DNA of 64,000 bases from Prostheceraeus crozeri (lineage: Eukaryota > Platyhelminthes > Polycladida > Euryleptidae). Each line of letters starts with the position of its first letter. Position 1 is the first letter of the stretch. The notes beneath the pieces were generated by a model, which saw only the letters and a program-made list of their open reading frames with translations, was not told the origin of the DNA and ran no database searches. A program made the position numbers and the translations under genes. This document shows positions 42,261-51,471 of the stretch, one piece after another. Location: positions 217,766 to 281,765 of the forward strand of contig CAJQUW010014378.1 in assembly GCA_907163375.1 (NCBI GenBank), written 5' to 3'.

Positions 42261-43130
42261 ATGGATAAAGTTAGAGCTGATAATTTTAAAAGAATAAAAC
42301 AATTAGACGAATTAATAAAACAAAGAAATATTATGAAAGAAAATCATCTTCAACATAGAATGACAAAAGCTGGTATTCAATCTGATATGTTTGATAAATT
42401 AAAAATAACTGAAGAAGTAAAAACTGATTATGAAAAAACTGTCGAACCATTTAAAACTCTTGAAAAGGAACTTAATGAAAAACGTGTTGATATAGCGGAT
42501 CCTGTACTTAAAACACTATTAGATGACTATGGTTTATTAGAGGCAAACATAGATAAAAAATTACCAAAATCTATGTTATTCGAACATTCTACTTTCTTTT
42601 TAGATAAAAAATTATTTGCAAGATTTTATCTTGGCGGTAAAGAAATATTTCCACAACCTTTACGAGGATTAATTTTTACACCAGACAAAAAACCTATTAG
42701 TTTAGATAGAAATTTTGTTGATCTTTTAAGAGGAGCAGATTTAAAAAATTATACTGTAGAAGATCTAATAAAATATAAAACTATATTAGATAGAGTTGGT
42801 GCAGTAAAAACTCTTAGACGTTATAAACAATTAGAAAATTTATTATCAACGGGAGTTAAAGTAGGGAAAGGTTTATCTGAAAAACAGAAAACAAAAAAAC
42901 AGAAAACAGAAACAACCATATTTTTACCAGATGAACCACAAGAATTACTAAATAGATTAAATATTTTAATATCGGCAATAAAAGAAGGACATAATTCTAG
43001 TTTTAATGAAATTCATGCTATATTGAAAAGACTGTTAGAAAAAAAGATTCTAAATGAAGAGGATTATAAAAGTATAACCGGACATCTTGATGTCCTCCAG
43101 GGCTTCGCCGCCCGAACCGGACCTCTCTGA
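42261..43130 (+). CDS. Conserved Polinton-associated protein of unknown function (289 aa)
   Basis: Charged helical N-terminus (MDKVRADNFKRIKQLDEL), a central region with FFLDKKLFARFYLGGKEIF and FVDLLRGADLKNYTVEDLIKYKTIL, and a C-terminal helical domain (ELLNRLNILISAIKEGHNS..NEIHAILKRLLEKKIL). The last two parts match the layout of a protein present in many Polintons beside the penton gene; its role is not known to me. The C-terminal residues (GHLDVLQGFAARTGPL) and the stop are encoded by a double-hairpin insertion. The Polinton 2 copy has a different insertion at the same spot. The N-terminus is shared with the small gene at 33338-33511. Confidence 0.75.
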   Translation: MDKVRADNFKRIKQLDELIKQRNIMKENHLQHRMTKAGIQSDMFDKLKITEEVKTDYEKTVEPFKTLEKELNEKRVDIADPVLKTLLDDYGLLEANIDKKLPKSMLFEHSTFFLDKKLFARFYLGGKEIFPQPLRGLIFTPDKKPISLDRNFVDLLRGADLKNYTVEDLIKYKTILDRVGAVKTLRRYKQLENLLSTGVKVGKGLSEKQKTKKQKTETTIFLPDEPQELLNRLNILISAIKEGHNSSFNEIHAILKRLLEKKILNEEDYKSITGHLDVLQGFAARTGPL

Positions 43131-43140
43131 TGTCCTCTAG
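43078..43140 (+). repeat. Compound double-hairpin insertion at a gene 3' end
   Basis: GGACATCttGATGTCC, then CAGGGCttcGCCGCCC, GAACCGGacct and a further GATGTCCTC. It replaces the end of the 42261 gene. In Polinton 2 (53089-53116) a different member occupies the same site. Confidence 0.8.
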
Positions 43141-43216
43141 GTAGCTAAAATATGTAGTTTCTAATTTTTTATAAAAAAATATTTAAAAAATATTTATTTA
43201 ATTTTTTAGTTTAAAA

Positions 43217-44005
43217 ATGTGTTCAGCAGATTTAGACAAAATTAATAATCATTTAGAAAATTTGACAGAGATTTTGGGTTCATCAAAATTTAGTACGACG
43301 TTAAAAATTATAACAACTACTTCATCACACACTTGTAATTTAGAACCCATTCTACATTTGGAACAAAATAAAAACTATCAAATTGCATTGACTAGTTTCT
43401 CTACATTTAACACTATTCAAAACGTTATCAAAGATGTGAATGATCAATTTAGATATTCTACTGATAAAGGCAAAACATGGAAAATACTAACTTTTCTTCC
43501 TGGTTCTTACGAAGTTGAATCAATATCAAATGAAATTAAGAGACATTTAGGTATACCATTTAAAGATAAGAAACAATTACATTTTGCAGTTGAACCGGCA
43601 GTTAATAAATTTTCTCTTACTTTAGACGAAAATCATCAAGTTGATTTTAATCATGATAGATCATTGTCAAAGCTATTAGGATTTAATAAACAAACCTATA
43701 GTCAAGGTTATCATTTAGGTGAGAAGATTCCAAAAATAACTGAAATAAATTCAATTGTTGTACATTGTGACATTATTGAAGGAGGATATATAAATGGTAA
43801 ATTGTCAAATTTAATATTCAGTTTTCCAGCTTTTACTGTACCCATTGGTTATAGATTAAATGTAATTCCACAAACATTAATATATTTTCCTATTACAAGA
43901 AAAACTATTAACAACATTAACATTAGAATCACTGATGAGAAAGGACAAGAAATAAATTTTGGAGGTGAAGAGATTATGATAGATCTTTTGGTACGAGAGG
44001 TATAA
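43217..44005 (+). CDS. Minor capsid (penton-like) protein, single jelly-roll (262 aa)
   Basis: Polinton virions are predicted to use a single jelly-roll protein for the pentons. This 262-residue protein has the family pattern: NYQIALTSFSTFNTIQNV, YEVESISNEI, then NKFSLTLDENHQVDFNHDRSLSKLLGF, VHCDIIEGGYINGKLSNLIFSF and a C-terminus INIRITDEKGQEINFGGEEI. It lies between the conserved 42261 gene and the packaging ATPase, as in other Polintons. The copy in Polinton 2 (53184-53972) is intact and differs by only a few residues, so this may be the most constrained gene in both elements. Assignment as penton is from knowledge of Polintons, not structure. Confidence 0.72.
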   Translation: MCSADLDKINNHLENLTEILGSSKFSTTLKIITTTSSHTCNLEPILHLEQNKNYQIALTSFSTFNTIQNVIKDVNDQFRYSTDKGKTWKILTFLPGSYEVESISNEIKRHLGIPFKDKKQLHFAVEPAVNKFSLTLDENHQVDFNHDRSLSKLLGFNKQTYSQGYHLGEKIPKITEINSIVVHCDIIEGGYINGKLSNLIFSFPAFTVPIGYRLNVIPQTLIYFPITRKTINNINIRITDEKGQEINFGGEEIMIDLLVREV

Positions 44006-44162
44006 ACTCCCGTTCGAGAGGTATAAACTTTCATGCTACACTAAAGAAGTTTTTTTATCATTTTCATTATTAATCTTATTAATCTTATTATTAGAAACAA
44101 AAAATAAACTTAAATTAAAATTTTATTTTTATTTTTTTGTTTCTAAAAACACTAATTCAATA

Positions 44163-44951
44163 ATGGATAAATTTATTACTTTAAAAATGAATGAAATGTC
44201 TTTAAATAAAAAAAAACTTAAATTTAATCATCATCCAAATTTATCTAATAAAGTTTTAGCAGTTATTTGCGGAAGATCAGGATGTGGAAAAACATATCTA
44301 TTATTTAAAATTTTAACAACTCCAAATTTTTTAGATTATAACAATCTTATAATTTATACAACAACGGCAGAACAACCCGTCTATCAATTTTTAAAATATG
44401 GATTTGAAAATAATCTTACAAAAACAGCAATTGCTTCTCTATTCGAAGAATATGAAAAATCTGAATATGAAGAAGAAATAAATTTGTGGTGTGAAGAAGC
44501 AGCAAAAAATAAACAATTAGTTGAATCCAATAAAAATAAACATATAAAAATACAATTAATAGATGATAGTGGTAATATGCAAGATCCTAGTAAACTAGAT
44601 AAAACAATGAAACATTGTGTAATTTTTGATGATTGTGTTAATGACAGAAATCAGTCAGTTCAAAGAAATTATTTCACAAGAGGTAGACATAATAACTGTA
44701 GTGTATTTTATTTAACACAAAGTATGTATTCATTAGATGGAAGTGTTATTAGAAAGAATGCAAATATATTTATACTATTTGAAATAAATGCAAGAAACTT
44801 AAGTGATTTGTTAAGAGATTTATGTATAAGAGATAAAGATGAATTTAAACAATCGTGTAATAATGCTTGGTCGAAAGATTATGGATTTATCACAATTAAT
44901 ATTGATAAAAAAATTCATGAAAGAGTTATCGAACAATTGTTTACCGAGTAA
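44163..44951 (+). CDS. Genome-packaging ATPase, A32/FtsK-like (262 aa)
   Basis: Walker A GRSGCGKT (about residues 37-44), Walker B CVIFDDCV (about 152-159), then the FTRGRHNNCSVFYLTQS block that corresponds to the sensor region of A32-like packaging ATPases. It would pump element DNA into preformed capsids. Positioned just downstream of the penton gene on the same strand, as usual in Polintons. The start may be at 44163 or at an inner Met (MSLNKKKLKFN), since the Polinton 2 copy begins with MSEVPPLNKKKLKFN. Intact here, frameshifted in Polinton 2. Confidence 0.85.
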   Translation: MDKFITLKMNEMSLNKKKLKFNHHPNLSNKVLAVICGRSGCGKTYLLFKILTTPNFLDYNNLIIYTTTAEQPVYQFLKYGFENNLTKTAIASLFEEYEKSEYEEEINLWCEEAAKNKQLVESNKNKHIKIQLIDDSGNMQDPSKLDKTMKHCVIFDDCVNDRNQSVQRNYFTRGRHNNCSVFYLTQSMYSLDGSVIRKNANIFILFEINARNLSDLLRDLCIRDKDEFKQSCNNAWSKDYGFITINIDKKIHERVIEQLFTE

Positions 44952-45089
44952 TAAAAATATACAAATATAATGTTTTAATATTTTATTTTTTTAAAATATA
45001 ATATTTGAATTTTGTGGTAACATTGGTATACAGCAAAAACATTTTACTGAACAAATTATTTTTTTATTGCTTTGTTGTTTGACATCTTT

Positions 45090-45149
45090 TCGTTTAAAGT
45101 TTTCTCGTTTAAAGTTTTCTCGTTTAAAATTTTCTCGTATTAAGTTTTG
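45090..45149 (+). repeat. 15-bp tandem repeat (TCGTTTAAAGTTTTC, four units)
   Basis: Four tandem units overlap the end of the convergent membrane-protein gene. Polinton 2 has only one unit here, but a similar 15-bp array (ATTAAGTTTTATCAT) at 61021-61080. Confidence 0.8.
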
Positions 45150-45853
45150 TTTAATAAAGTTTTCCTTAAATTTTCGCTTAAAGTTTTTAGCTCTTCTAAA
45201 AAAATTTTGTCATTTTCTTCATTAGAAATTTTAGCATCACTAGAAATTTTACCATCCTTTTTATTTTTATCATCAACTTTTTCTGTCTGTGATTGAAATG
45301 ATATTTGATTTACTTCATTAGCTATTTGATCAAATTTTTCAATCTCATCTAACGTAATAACATTATCATCACATACTCTTTGAAAGTAGTAATGTAGTTT
45401 ATCATAGACTTCTTTAATATGTAAATGCTTAGTTTTTAATGATTTTCGTTTCTTAGTTATTAAAGATTTATCTAACATTGTAACAAGTGAAGTTGCAAAA
45501 ACACCCGTACCTGTTAAAGCTGTAGCAACTACTGGAATTACTAAAACACCTGAAGATATAACAATTGTTAAAGCACCTAAACTTATTGTTAAGAATATGC
45601 CAATTCCTTGTGTTACATTCTTAACTTTAGTCCATCTCTTTCTTAATTTTTTATAATGCTCTAATCTAAATAATAATTGAGATTCCTTATCTTTCATATA
45701 CCTAACTCTATCTTTGTGTTTTTCTTTATTCATTTTTTCAATGTTAATCTTTTCAATGTCCATTAAAGTAGAACTACGTTCATATGATAACGAAGGATAT
45801 ATTCTTGAGGTTCCTTCCATTTCTGAAGTTCCTTCCACTTTTGTTTCTTTCAT
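45140..45853 (-). CDS. Polinton-associated membrane protein (237 aa)
   Basis: N-terminal charged part (HKDRVRYMKDKESQLLFRLE), then a long hydrophobic region (GIGIFLTISLGALTIVIS and VLVIPVVATALTGTGVF, about residues 88-125) that can form two membrane hairpins, then a basic stretch (SLITKKRKSLKTKHLH) and a helical C-terminus with DNVITLDEIEKFDQIA and KLS/KIS repeats. Proteins with this order are frequent near Polinton termini; the role is unknown, perhaps membrane perturbation. The gene's 5' half lies in the right TIR, so the left TIR carries a truncated copy (27458-27713). A longer-lived relative is at 51472 in Polinton 2. Confidence 0.72.
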   Translation of the reverse strand: MKETKVEGTSEMEGTSRIYPSLSYERSSTLMDIEKINIEKMNKEKHKDRVRYMKDKESQLLFRLEHYKKLRKRWTKVKNVTQGIGIFLTISLGALTIVISSGVLVIPVVATALTGTGVFATSLVTMLDKSLITKKRKSLKTKHLHIKEVYDKLHYYFQRVCDDNVITLDEIEKFDQIANEVNQISFQSQTEKVDDKNKKDGKISSDAKISNEENDKIFLEELKTLSENLRKTLLNKT

Positions 45854-45877
45854 CCATTTTTAAAGAAATATTTTTAA

Positions 45878-45920
45878 CGGGCGAAGCGCGAAGCCTGGAA
45901 GACATTCCGATGATCCCGCC
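45878..45920 (-). repeat. Long double-hairpin variant unique to the right TIR
   Basis: About 44-bp core flanked by TA. The left TIR (27432-27450) and Polinton 2 (51466-51485) both have the uninterrupted GTGACTAAAAATATTTC, a clean empty site, so this insertion happened after the TIRs diverged. Confidence 0.9.
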
Positions 45921-46040
45921 TAGTAACATGATATATTTTAAAAACCTGAAAGATGAATAAAATTCATGAATTTGAAATTCTCAACTTTTATGATTTTTTC
46001 GGTGTCCTGGAACGGTCATGATTTAAGCGAGGGTGAAAAT

Positions 46041-46068
46041 CGAACCGAAGGTTCTAGGGCTTCGCCCG
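46041..46068 (+). repeat. Double-hairpin element in right TIR
   Basis: CGAACCgaaGGTTC, TA, GGGCttcGCCCG, the least mutated version of the 28-bp core, flanked by AT. It is the mirror of the copy at 27302-27329. Confidence 0.9.
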
Positions 46069-46214
46069 ATTGTAATTCTCAAATTTTGAAATTCTCAACT
46101 TTTATAATTTTTAGTGTCCTGGAACGGTCATGATTTTAAGGGTGGAAAATGTCATAATCACAAATTTGAGATTTTGAAAAATTTGAAAATTGGGTATTTT
46201 TAAAAACGCCCAAA

Positions 46215-46244
46215 TCGGAGCGAAGCTCCTTTGGCTTTAGCCGA
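46215..46244 (-). repeat. Double-hairpin element, type CGGCT/GGAGC, in right TIR
   Basis: Mirror of 27042-27071, AT-flanked. Confidence 0.85.
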
Positions 46245-46476
46245 TTTATGAATTTAGGTCTTCATAACCTGAAAAAGGGTTCAAATTCATGAATCATTTA
46301 TGTCGTTTTTAAAAATACCATTTTTTGAAAAAATGGTACTTTTTGAATGGACTAAATTCATGAATTTAGGTCTTAAAAACCTGAAAAAGGGACTAAATTC
46401 ATAAATTTATGTCGTTTTTAAAGATACTAATTTTTTTGATTTTATGGTGTCCTGGAACGGTCTTTTGACCATTACT

Positions 46477-46482
46477 AGTTTC
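46477..46482. repeat. Right target-site duplication of Polinton 1
   Basis: AGTTTC, identical to 26786-26791. Confidence 0.93.
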
Positions 46483-48875
46483 GCCTGGTATAACCCTCCA
46501 CATATGCATGTTGAAGCACGATGGTTCAACGGCTCTCTCTGGGAATATTGCAATGGCTGATGACCTTCTCCGGTTATGTACCACCAGTAGTCTAAATTAT
46601 CTCTCAAATCACATGGATATTTCAGTAAAAATATGCCTAAGCCTATGGAGTATGCGAGCTTACATGCTCAATTTGTATAACAGGTACACATGCAAGCTTA
46701 TAAACTCAGCTAACATACTCAGTGCTATACAGACACCATGCTATAAAATATGATTTTGAACCACTGAAGACAAAATTTAAAACCAAAAACTGGTATTTTG
46801 AATCTGTTGAAACACGGCTTCAAAACAATTACAAACAGTCATGTTTAAGACATTGGCGTCAAAGCACAGTTCAAAAAATGTACTTTTCGCATCTTTGACA
46901 ATCCATCAAAGGATTTTAGAATTGCTGTCTTATTCAGAAAATTATAACTTGCGATGATTTTGTCTTATTCTACACAAGGTTCTCAGTATTATCATTTTAA
47001 TCAGTCTAGTCAGAGATTCGAAGCCGGAGCCGACAGAAAATACCAGGGCTCCGGCTTGAAGTGTTGTATGTATATTTGAATTCAGTCACTTTGCGAAAAG
47101 AGTGATATTGGACAGTGTAGCTGAAACGAATGCAAATGTGTAATTGTTGTAGGTAATCTTTGTAGACCATCCCCCCAAAACCTGCTGGTCTTCATCTCCT
47201 CTAATTAAGATTGTGTTTCAGCCGATGACGCAACTATCGGGCGAAAGGGTCTTGTTGAGTAACATAGATGTGCATTCTCGCCTCAAATTTAGTGCAGGCC
47301 TGCTTCTTCAAAAATAATTAGTCATTCTTCCTTTAAAATGCATGGTTGTTTTGTAAGTGCATCATTCTCAATATAATGCTTAAAAACTAGTATTAAAATA
47401 CTCCTGATGAAGAATTTTTGATTATGAAAAGAATTAGCTCATATTGGAAATATCCAATTGTTTCACTTTGCCTGACAGCTAAGTGATTGAATCAAGCGAC
47501 CGACAGAACCAGTTTCTACTTTGAATGTGGATGGAACTTGGACTTTCAGGGAATGCAGTACATCTAATCTGCGCATCTGCCGAGTTCTACCCGGTTCCTG
47601 TTCTCATTTGACATGATCAAAAATACACATGTAAATCCAAGCACATGCGGATTGAAATTCTTGTAAACCATTTCAGCCATTTTTAATTAATAATGCCTTT
47701 CTCTGGAAGAATGAAATAGAATTGGAAGAATGACGCCTATAATTGAATGCAAAGACCGGTCGTGGTAGGGACGAAATCAGAGACTTCAATCAATTCCCTA
47801 AAACAAGGGAAAATTTTCTTGGCTCCCTCTGCGACTCATCCCTTACAAAAAGGTGGGAAGCACTAGCTGTCATTATTCATAATTTTTAGCAAGGAATATC
47901 TTCAGCTCATATTCCATTCTGCATGCCTCCGATCGGTGATATACCGGTACACGAAAAATAATTTTAAAGACAGCAAGTTTCAGATAAAATTCAATCATGT
48001 TGTGTTTGACGACAAAAAAATAACGATTTGATTAATCCAAATGTGTTTAGATCTTTTGTTCTCTTATGTGTTTAGTCTGTAAATAAGAATTGCATTACCT
48101 ACATTGTTCTATATTTACCGCAGTGCTTCTCACTTAATCACAGAAACAAACAAGTGTCATTTTATCGAAAACCTCAGTCTGCTTCCCATTGAACTTACTA
48201 TATGTCAATTCTTTGAGTTTCGTAGTAGCCATAGGGTGCACATCATTCTGTGAGAGTCTCATTTTCGGTCTTGTGTTGGCGGTCTAGCGATGTCGAAGGG
48301 CATTGGGTCGGAGCTGCAGCCGTGGTAGAGAGTCAGAGCTGTGGTAGATGGACCACGGCTCCGAAACCCTGATGCTAATCCATAGTTTGTGGCTAACCAA
48401 TCCATTCATGCACCAGCGAAAGAATTTGTGGAAGCTGGTGAAATTACATGTTATTAAGGCAGATTGAATAAACAAATATTGCATCGTATGTAACTAAGGA
48501 GTAGGCTACATAAGCTGGTTGCAAGATCGAAAGCGCTATTATCATACTTTCTGCAAATGCAGCATGCATACATTTTTATTTGCGTATTATTGACTATTTC
48601 CTTATTTATATTTTGTAACTTTTTTACAATATTATCAATTTTTTAAATGAAAATTATTAAGTTATTCCATCTTCACCAGGCATGCGTTTGACCAGTTTCC
48701 AAATGGCGTCGGGCGCAACATGAATTTAATCATTCATTCATTTATTTACGTTGAAGTCTGTCTCAATAATTCATTCATAAATAAATTGTATTTCATAAAA
48801 AAACGATAAACAAGATAATCATAAAAAACACTTTGATACACCAGAAAGTTAATTAGCACCAAATTAAAAAATGTG
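46483..48875. other. Gene-free spacer with repeat relics
   Basis: No gene seen. Short GGAGCC-rich pieces near 47030 and 48300-48360 look like scraps of the hAT family seen at 22012-24383. Confidence 0.5.
47549..48280. repeat. Inverted pair of the dispersed repeat family
   Basis: The left arm (47549-47665, with CTGCCGAGTTCTACCCGGTTCC and ACACATGTAAATCCAA) and right arm (48125-48280, with TTCTCACTTAATCACAGAAA and CGTAGTAGCCATAGGGTGCACATC) match the two ends of the family at 4940-5300 and 25012-25280. Other sequence lies between the arms. Confidence 0.6.
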
Positions 48876-50429
48876 TCATTTGCGTCGAAAAACATCACCG
48901 TTATTCTCTTCCAGACTATGATGTTGTACTTTATCCTCTTTTAAACCGTTCTCATCCACGGAATCCGACTCGGTGAAGACAACTTGCAACGCAAGCTGTG
49001 TCAGAGTCGTCAATTTATCCATCCATTTGAACTTGATTTTGAGATAAACAAAAGGAATATAAAAAATCATACTGAAGAGTAAGAAAAGCAATGAATAGAG
49101 GAACTCAATTTTGGGTGATTCTACAAGTGGGGCAATCACAAGAAATAAGGAAACAAAGAGCATTCCAAAGGGAATCACGAGGGGAACTGTGTAATGTCGT
49201 TTAACGTCTTTCTTCGTCCAACGCATAATGATGAGAGCCAGGAAGGTAAGAAAATAAAAGATCCAGACTAGAAAATTGAAGCATTCGATCAACTGGTTGA
49301 TATCAGCGATGCAAATGAGCAATACAGACATAATGGTGATGAAGGAAACAGAAGGAATTGGAGTTCCTGTATGTCGATGAATTGTTGATAGAATTGGCAA
49401 CTGATGTCCATTGCGCGCGGCTGCAAATGAGAGTCTGCTGGTTGTAAAGATGGTTCCATTCACCGATCCGAATGTAGAGAAAGCTACAGACAAAGGAATG
49501 AGAATTGCTGCAGATGGGATGACGATTTCCGCCCATGACACTGCTACGGCTAGGGATTGAGTCACTGCAAACGGTGACAACACAGTGAGATAAGAAATGT
49601 TCATGAACATGTACACGGTGGTTACTAAACCAACTCCGATAAAAATGGCTCTCGGCATTGTACGATAAGGATCCTTGAGTTCTTCAGTGAAGAAATTGAG
49701 CGAATTCCAGCCATCATATGCCCATAAACCATTGTAGAACGCAAGAGCGATGGTCGATGCGGAGGCGGAGGTATCAGAAAATCCAGTTGCAAGGTATTTT
49801 GTATGACCGCGTGCAATCATGACGATCCCTGCAATGGTTATCCCGCAACATGCAAGAAATTTGATCGATGCCAAAACCACCTGTGTGAAAGCGCCTGATT
49901 TGACGCTGCGGCAGTTGACGTACATAACAGAGATCATTGCTGATACTGCCAACGAAATCAAGATGAATCGAGGAGGTCCACAATCATCAAAGAACGGTCT
50001 AGTGATGTAGCTGGCGAAGGTGAGAGCACTTATTCCTATTCCGCAAGGCTTTATCAGCAAAATCGCAGCCCATTGGAACAGAAAAGCCGGAAGTGGCCCA
50101 AAAAATGGATGAAGTGGATTATAAGCTTCCTTCAGATACGCATATTCGCCGCCAGACGATCCTGATACACATCCCAGCTCGATGTAACACAAGGATGCCA
50201 GAATTGATAGCAAACCGCAGGCGGCCCAGACAATTAGTGAGAGACCAACAGAGCCAGTGCCCCGTAAAACACCGCCAGGGGAGACAAAAATGCCGGAGCC
50301 GATCATATTTCCCATCACAAATCCAATACCGGTGGCCAATCCCAGCTGTCGCTTGAGACGGACCGCTTCTCGAGGGGTCGATGTCGCCTCATCGGTCTTG
50401 CTGACTGGCTGATACTCACCCTCAGACAT
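48876..50429 (-). CDS. Heteromeric amino-acid transporter light chain, SLC7 LAT family (517 aa)
   Basis: An APC-superfamily exchanger with 12 predicted membrane helices that works in the plasma membrane with a single-pass heavy chain (CD98hc/rBAT type). The substrate-binding signature of helix 1 is present (GNMIGSGIFVSPGGVL), as are helix 6 features (FYNGLWAYDGWNSLNFFTEE) and ARNGHQLPILSTIHRHTGTP. Cys in RPFFDDCGPP, between helices 3 and 4, is the residue that makes the disulphide to the heavy chain in this family. Length is typical for LAT1/b0,+AT-like proteins; which subtype cannot be settled by eye. The gene is a single open frame without introns on the minus strand, which is unusual for animals and could mean a retrocopy or an intron-poor lineage. 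It sits between the two Polintons, its start 560 bp from Polinton 2. Confidence 0.9.
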   Translation of the reverse strand: MSEGEYQPVSKTDEATSTPREAVRLKRQLGLATGIGFVMGNMIGSGIFVSPGGVLRGTGSVGLSLIVWAACGLLSILASLCYIELGCVSGSSGGEYAYLKEAYNPLHPFFGPLPAFLFQWAAILLIKPCGIGISALTFASYITRPFFDDCGPPRFILISLAVSAMISVMYVNCRSVKSGAFTQVVLASIKFLACCGITIAGIVMIARGHTKYLATGFSDTSASASTIALAFYNGLWAYDGWNSLNFFTEELKDPYRTMPRAIFIGVGLVTTVYMFMNISYLTVLSPFAVTQSLAVAVSWAEIVIPSAAILIPLSVAFSTFGSVNGTIFTTSRLSFAAARNGHQLPILSTIHRHTGTPIPSVSFITIMSVLLICIADINQLIECFNFLVWIFYFLTFLALIIMRWTKKDVKRHYTVPLVIPFGMLFVSLFLVIAPLVESPKIEFLYSLLFLLFSMIFYIPFVYLKIKFKWMDKLTTLTQLALQVVFTESDSVDENGLKEDKVQHHSLEENNGDVFRRK

Positions 50430-50990
50430 GATGCAGCGAAGTGCAGAAGTAGTTACACTTATCAGTTGCTAATATATTCCAAATGACGTCAGATACTCGA
50501 ACCGGCGTATCTTCTGTGATTTGACGCGTTCAACTGGTCAATGAAACAACATGGACAATGTGATGAGTGACTGCAGTGATTTTACTTTCAATGATATTAA
50601 TGGAGTTCCATAGTCAGTCAGTATAAGTAATTTACTTTTTATTTCACTAATTCGCTTTGTCATCTTTTGGAAGCACTTTTATGAATTTGTGGTTTTTAAG
50701 TGGCGTTCAAGTAAGTATTCATTCTCTGAAGCGTTTCGTATTCATCAACCTTATGTTATGACAGGAAATTAAGTTGAAGCAGTGAAAACTCATCTCTCCG
50801 TGAATATTTTGCTTCTGAGTGAAAAGATGACCGTATTACTCGATATACGGAAGTGAAGCAGATTGTTTGTGTGAGCTTCATTTGATCCATCGGCTCGTTA
50901 TGGACACAAATTTTGCTTCATCGGTTAATAAACATTAGGCGATGTCATCTGCTGTGTGGTAGCCAGCTAAACCCCTCGTTAGAATGACTT
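50430..50990. other. Upstream region of the SLC7 gene and Polinton 2 flank
   Basis: No gene or clear promoter element was recognised. The six bases before Polinton 2 are TGACTT (50985-50990), the presumed target duplication; the partner lies outside the window. Confidence 0.5.
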
Positions 50991-51470
50991 AGTAATGGGC
51001 AAAAGACCGTTCCAGGACACCATAAAATTCAAAAAAATAGTATCTTTAAAAACGACATAAATTCATGAATTTGAACCCTTTTTCAGGTTCTTAAGACCTA
51101 ATTACATGAATTTAGTCCATTCAAAAAGTACCATTTTTTCAAAAATTGGTATCTTTAAAAACGACATAAATTCATGAATTTGAACCCTTTTTCAGGTTTT
51201 TAAGACCTAAATTCATAAATTTGGGCGTTTTTAAAAATACCCAATTTTCAAATTTTTCAAAATCTCAAATTTGAGAATTATAATTTTTACCTTGAAAATC
51301 ATGACCGTTCCAGGACACCGAAAAAATCAGAAAAGTTAAGAATCTCAAATTTGTGATTGTGACATTTTACTTTGAAAATCATGACCGTTCCAGGACACCG
51401 AAAAAATCATAAAGTTAGTATTTTTAAAAACGTCTTTTAAATCCGTTTTTCAGGTTTTTAAAATATATCA
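50991..51470 (+). repeat. Left terminal inverted repeat of Polinton 2 (outer part)
   Basis: Aligns with both TIRs of Polinton 1, with iterons at 51007, 51303 and 51381. It lacks all three double-hairpin insertions seen in the Polinton 1 TIRs and so serves as the empty-site reference. The inner boundary cannot be set because the other TIR is outside. Confidence 0.85.
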
Positions 51471-51471
51471 T

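Larger units (their letters stand above)
26792..46476. mobile_element. Polinton/Maverick 1, complete (19,685 bp)
   Basis: The element starts and ends with AGTAATGG(G/T)CAAAAGACC as inverted termini and is flanked by the 6-bp target duplication AGTTTC (26786-26791 and 46477-46482). Polintons are 15-25 kb virus-like transposons with 6-bp duplications. Genes run in two main blocks: minus strand 34559-29189 (fibre, capsid, integrase) and plus strand 34605-44951 (zinc finger, ATPases, polymerase, penton). A small plus-strand pair (27869-29192) faces the integrase. It is far more AT-rich than its flanks, except for scattered GC-rich hairpins. Confidence 0.97.
45516..46476 (-). repeat. Right terminal inverted repeat of Polinton 1
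   Basis: Inverted counterpart of 26792-27713. It is longer because it carries a double-hairpin insertion (45878-45920) and coding sequence deleted from the left copy. Confidence 0.88.
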
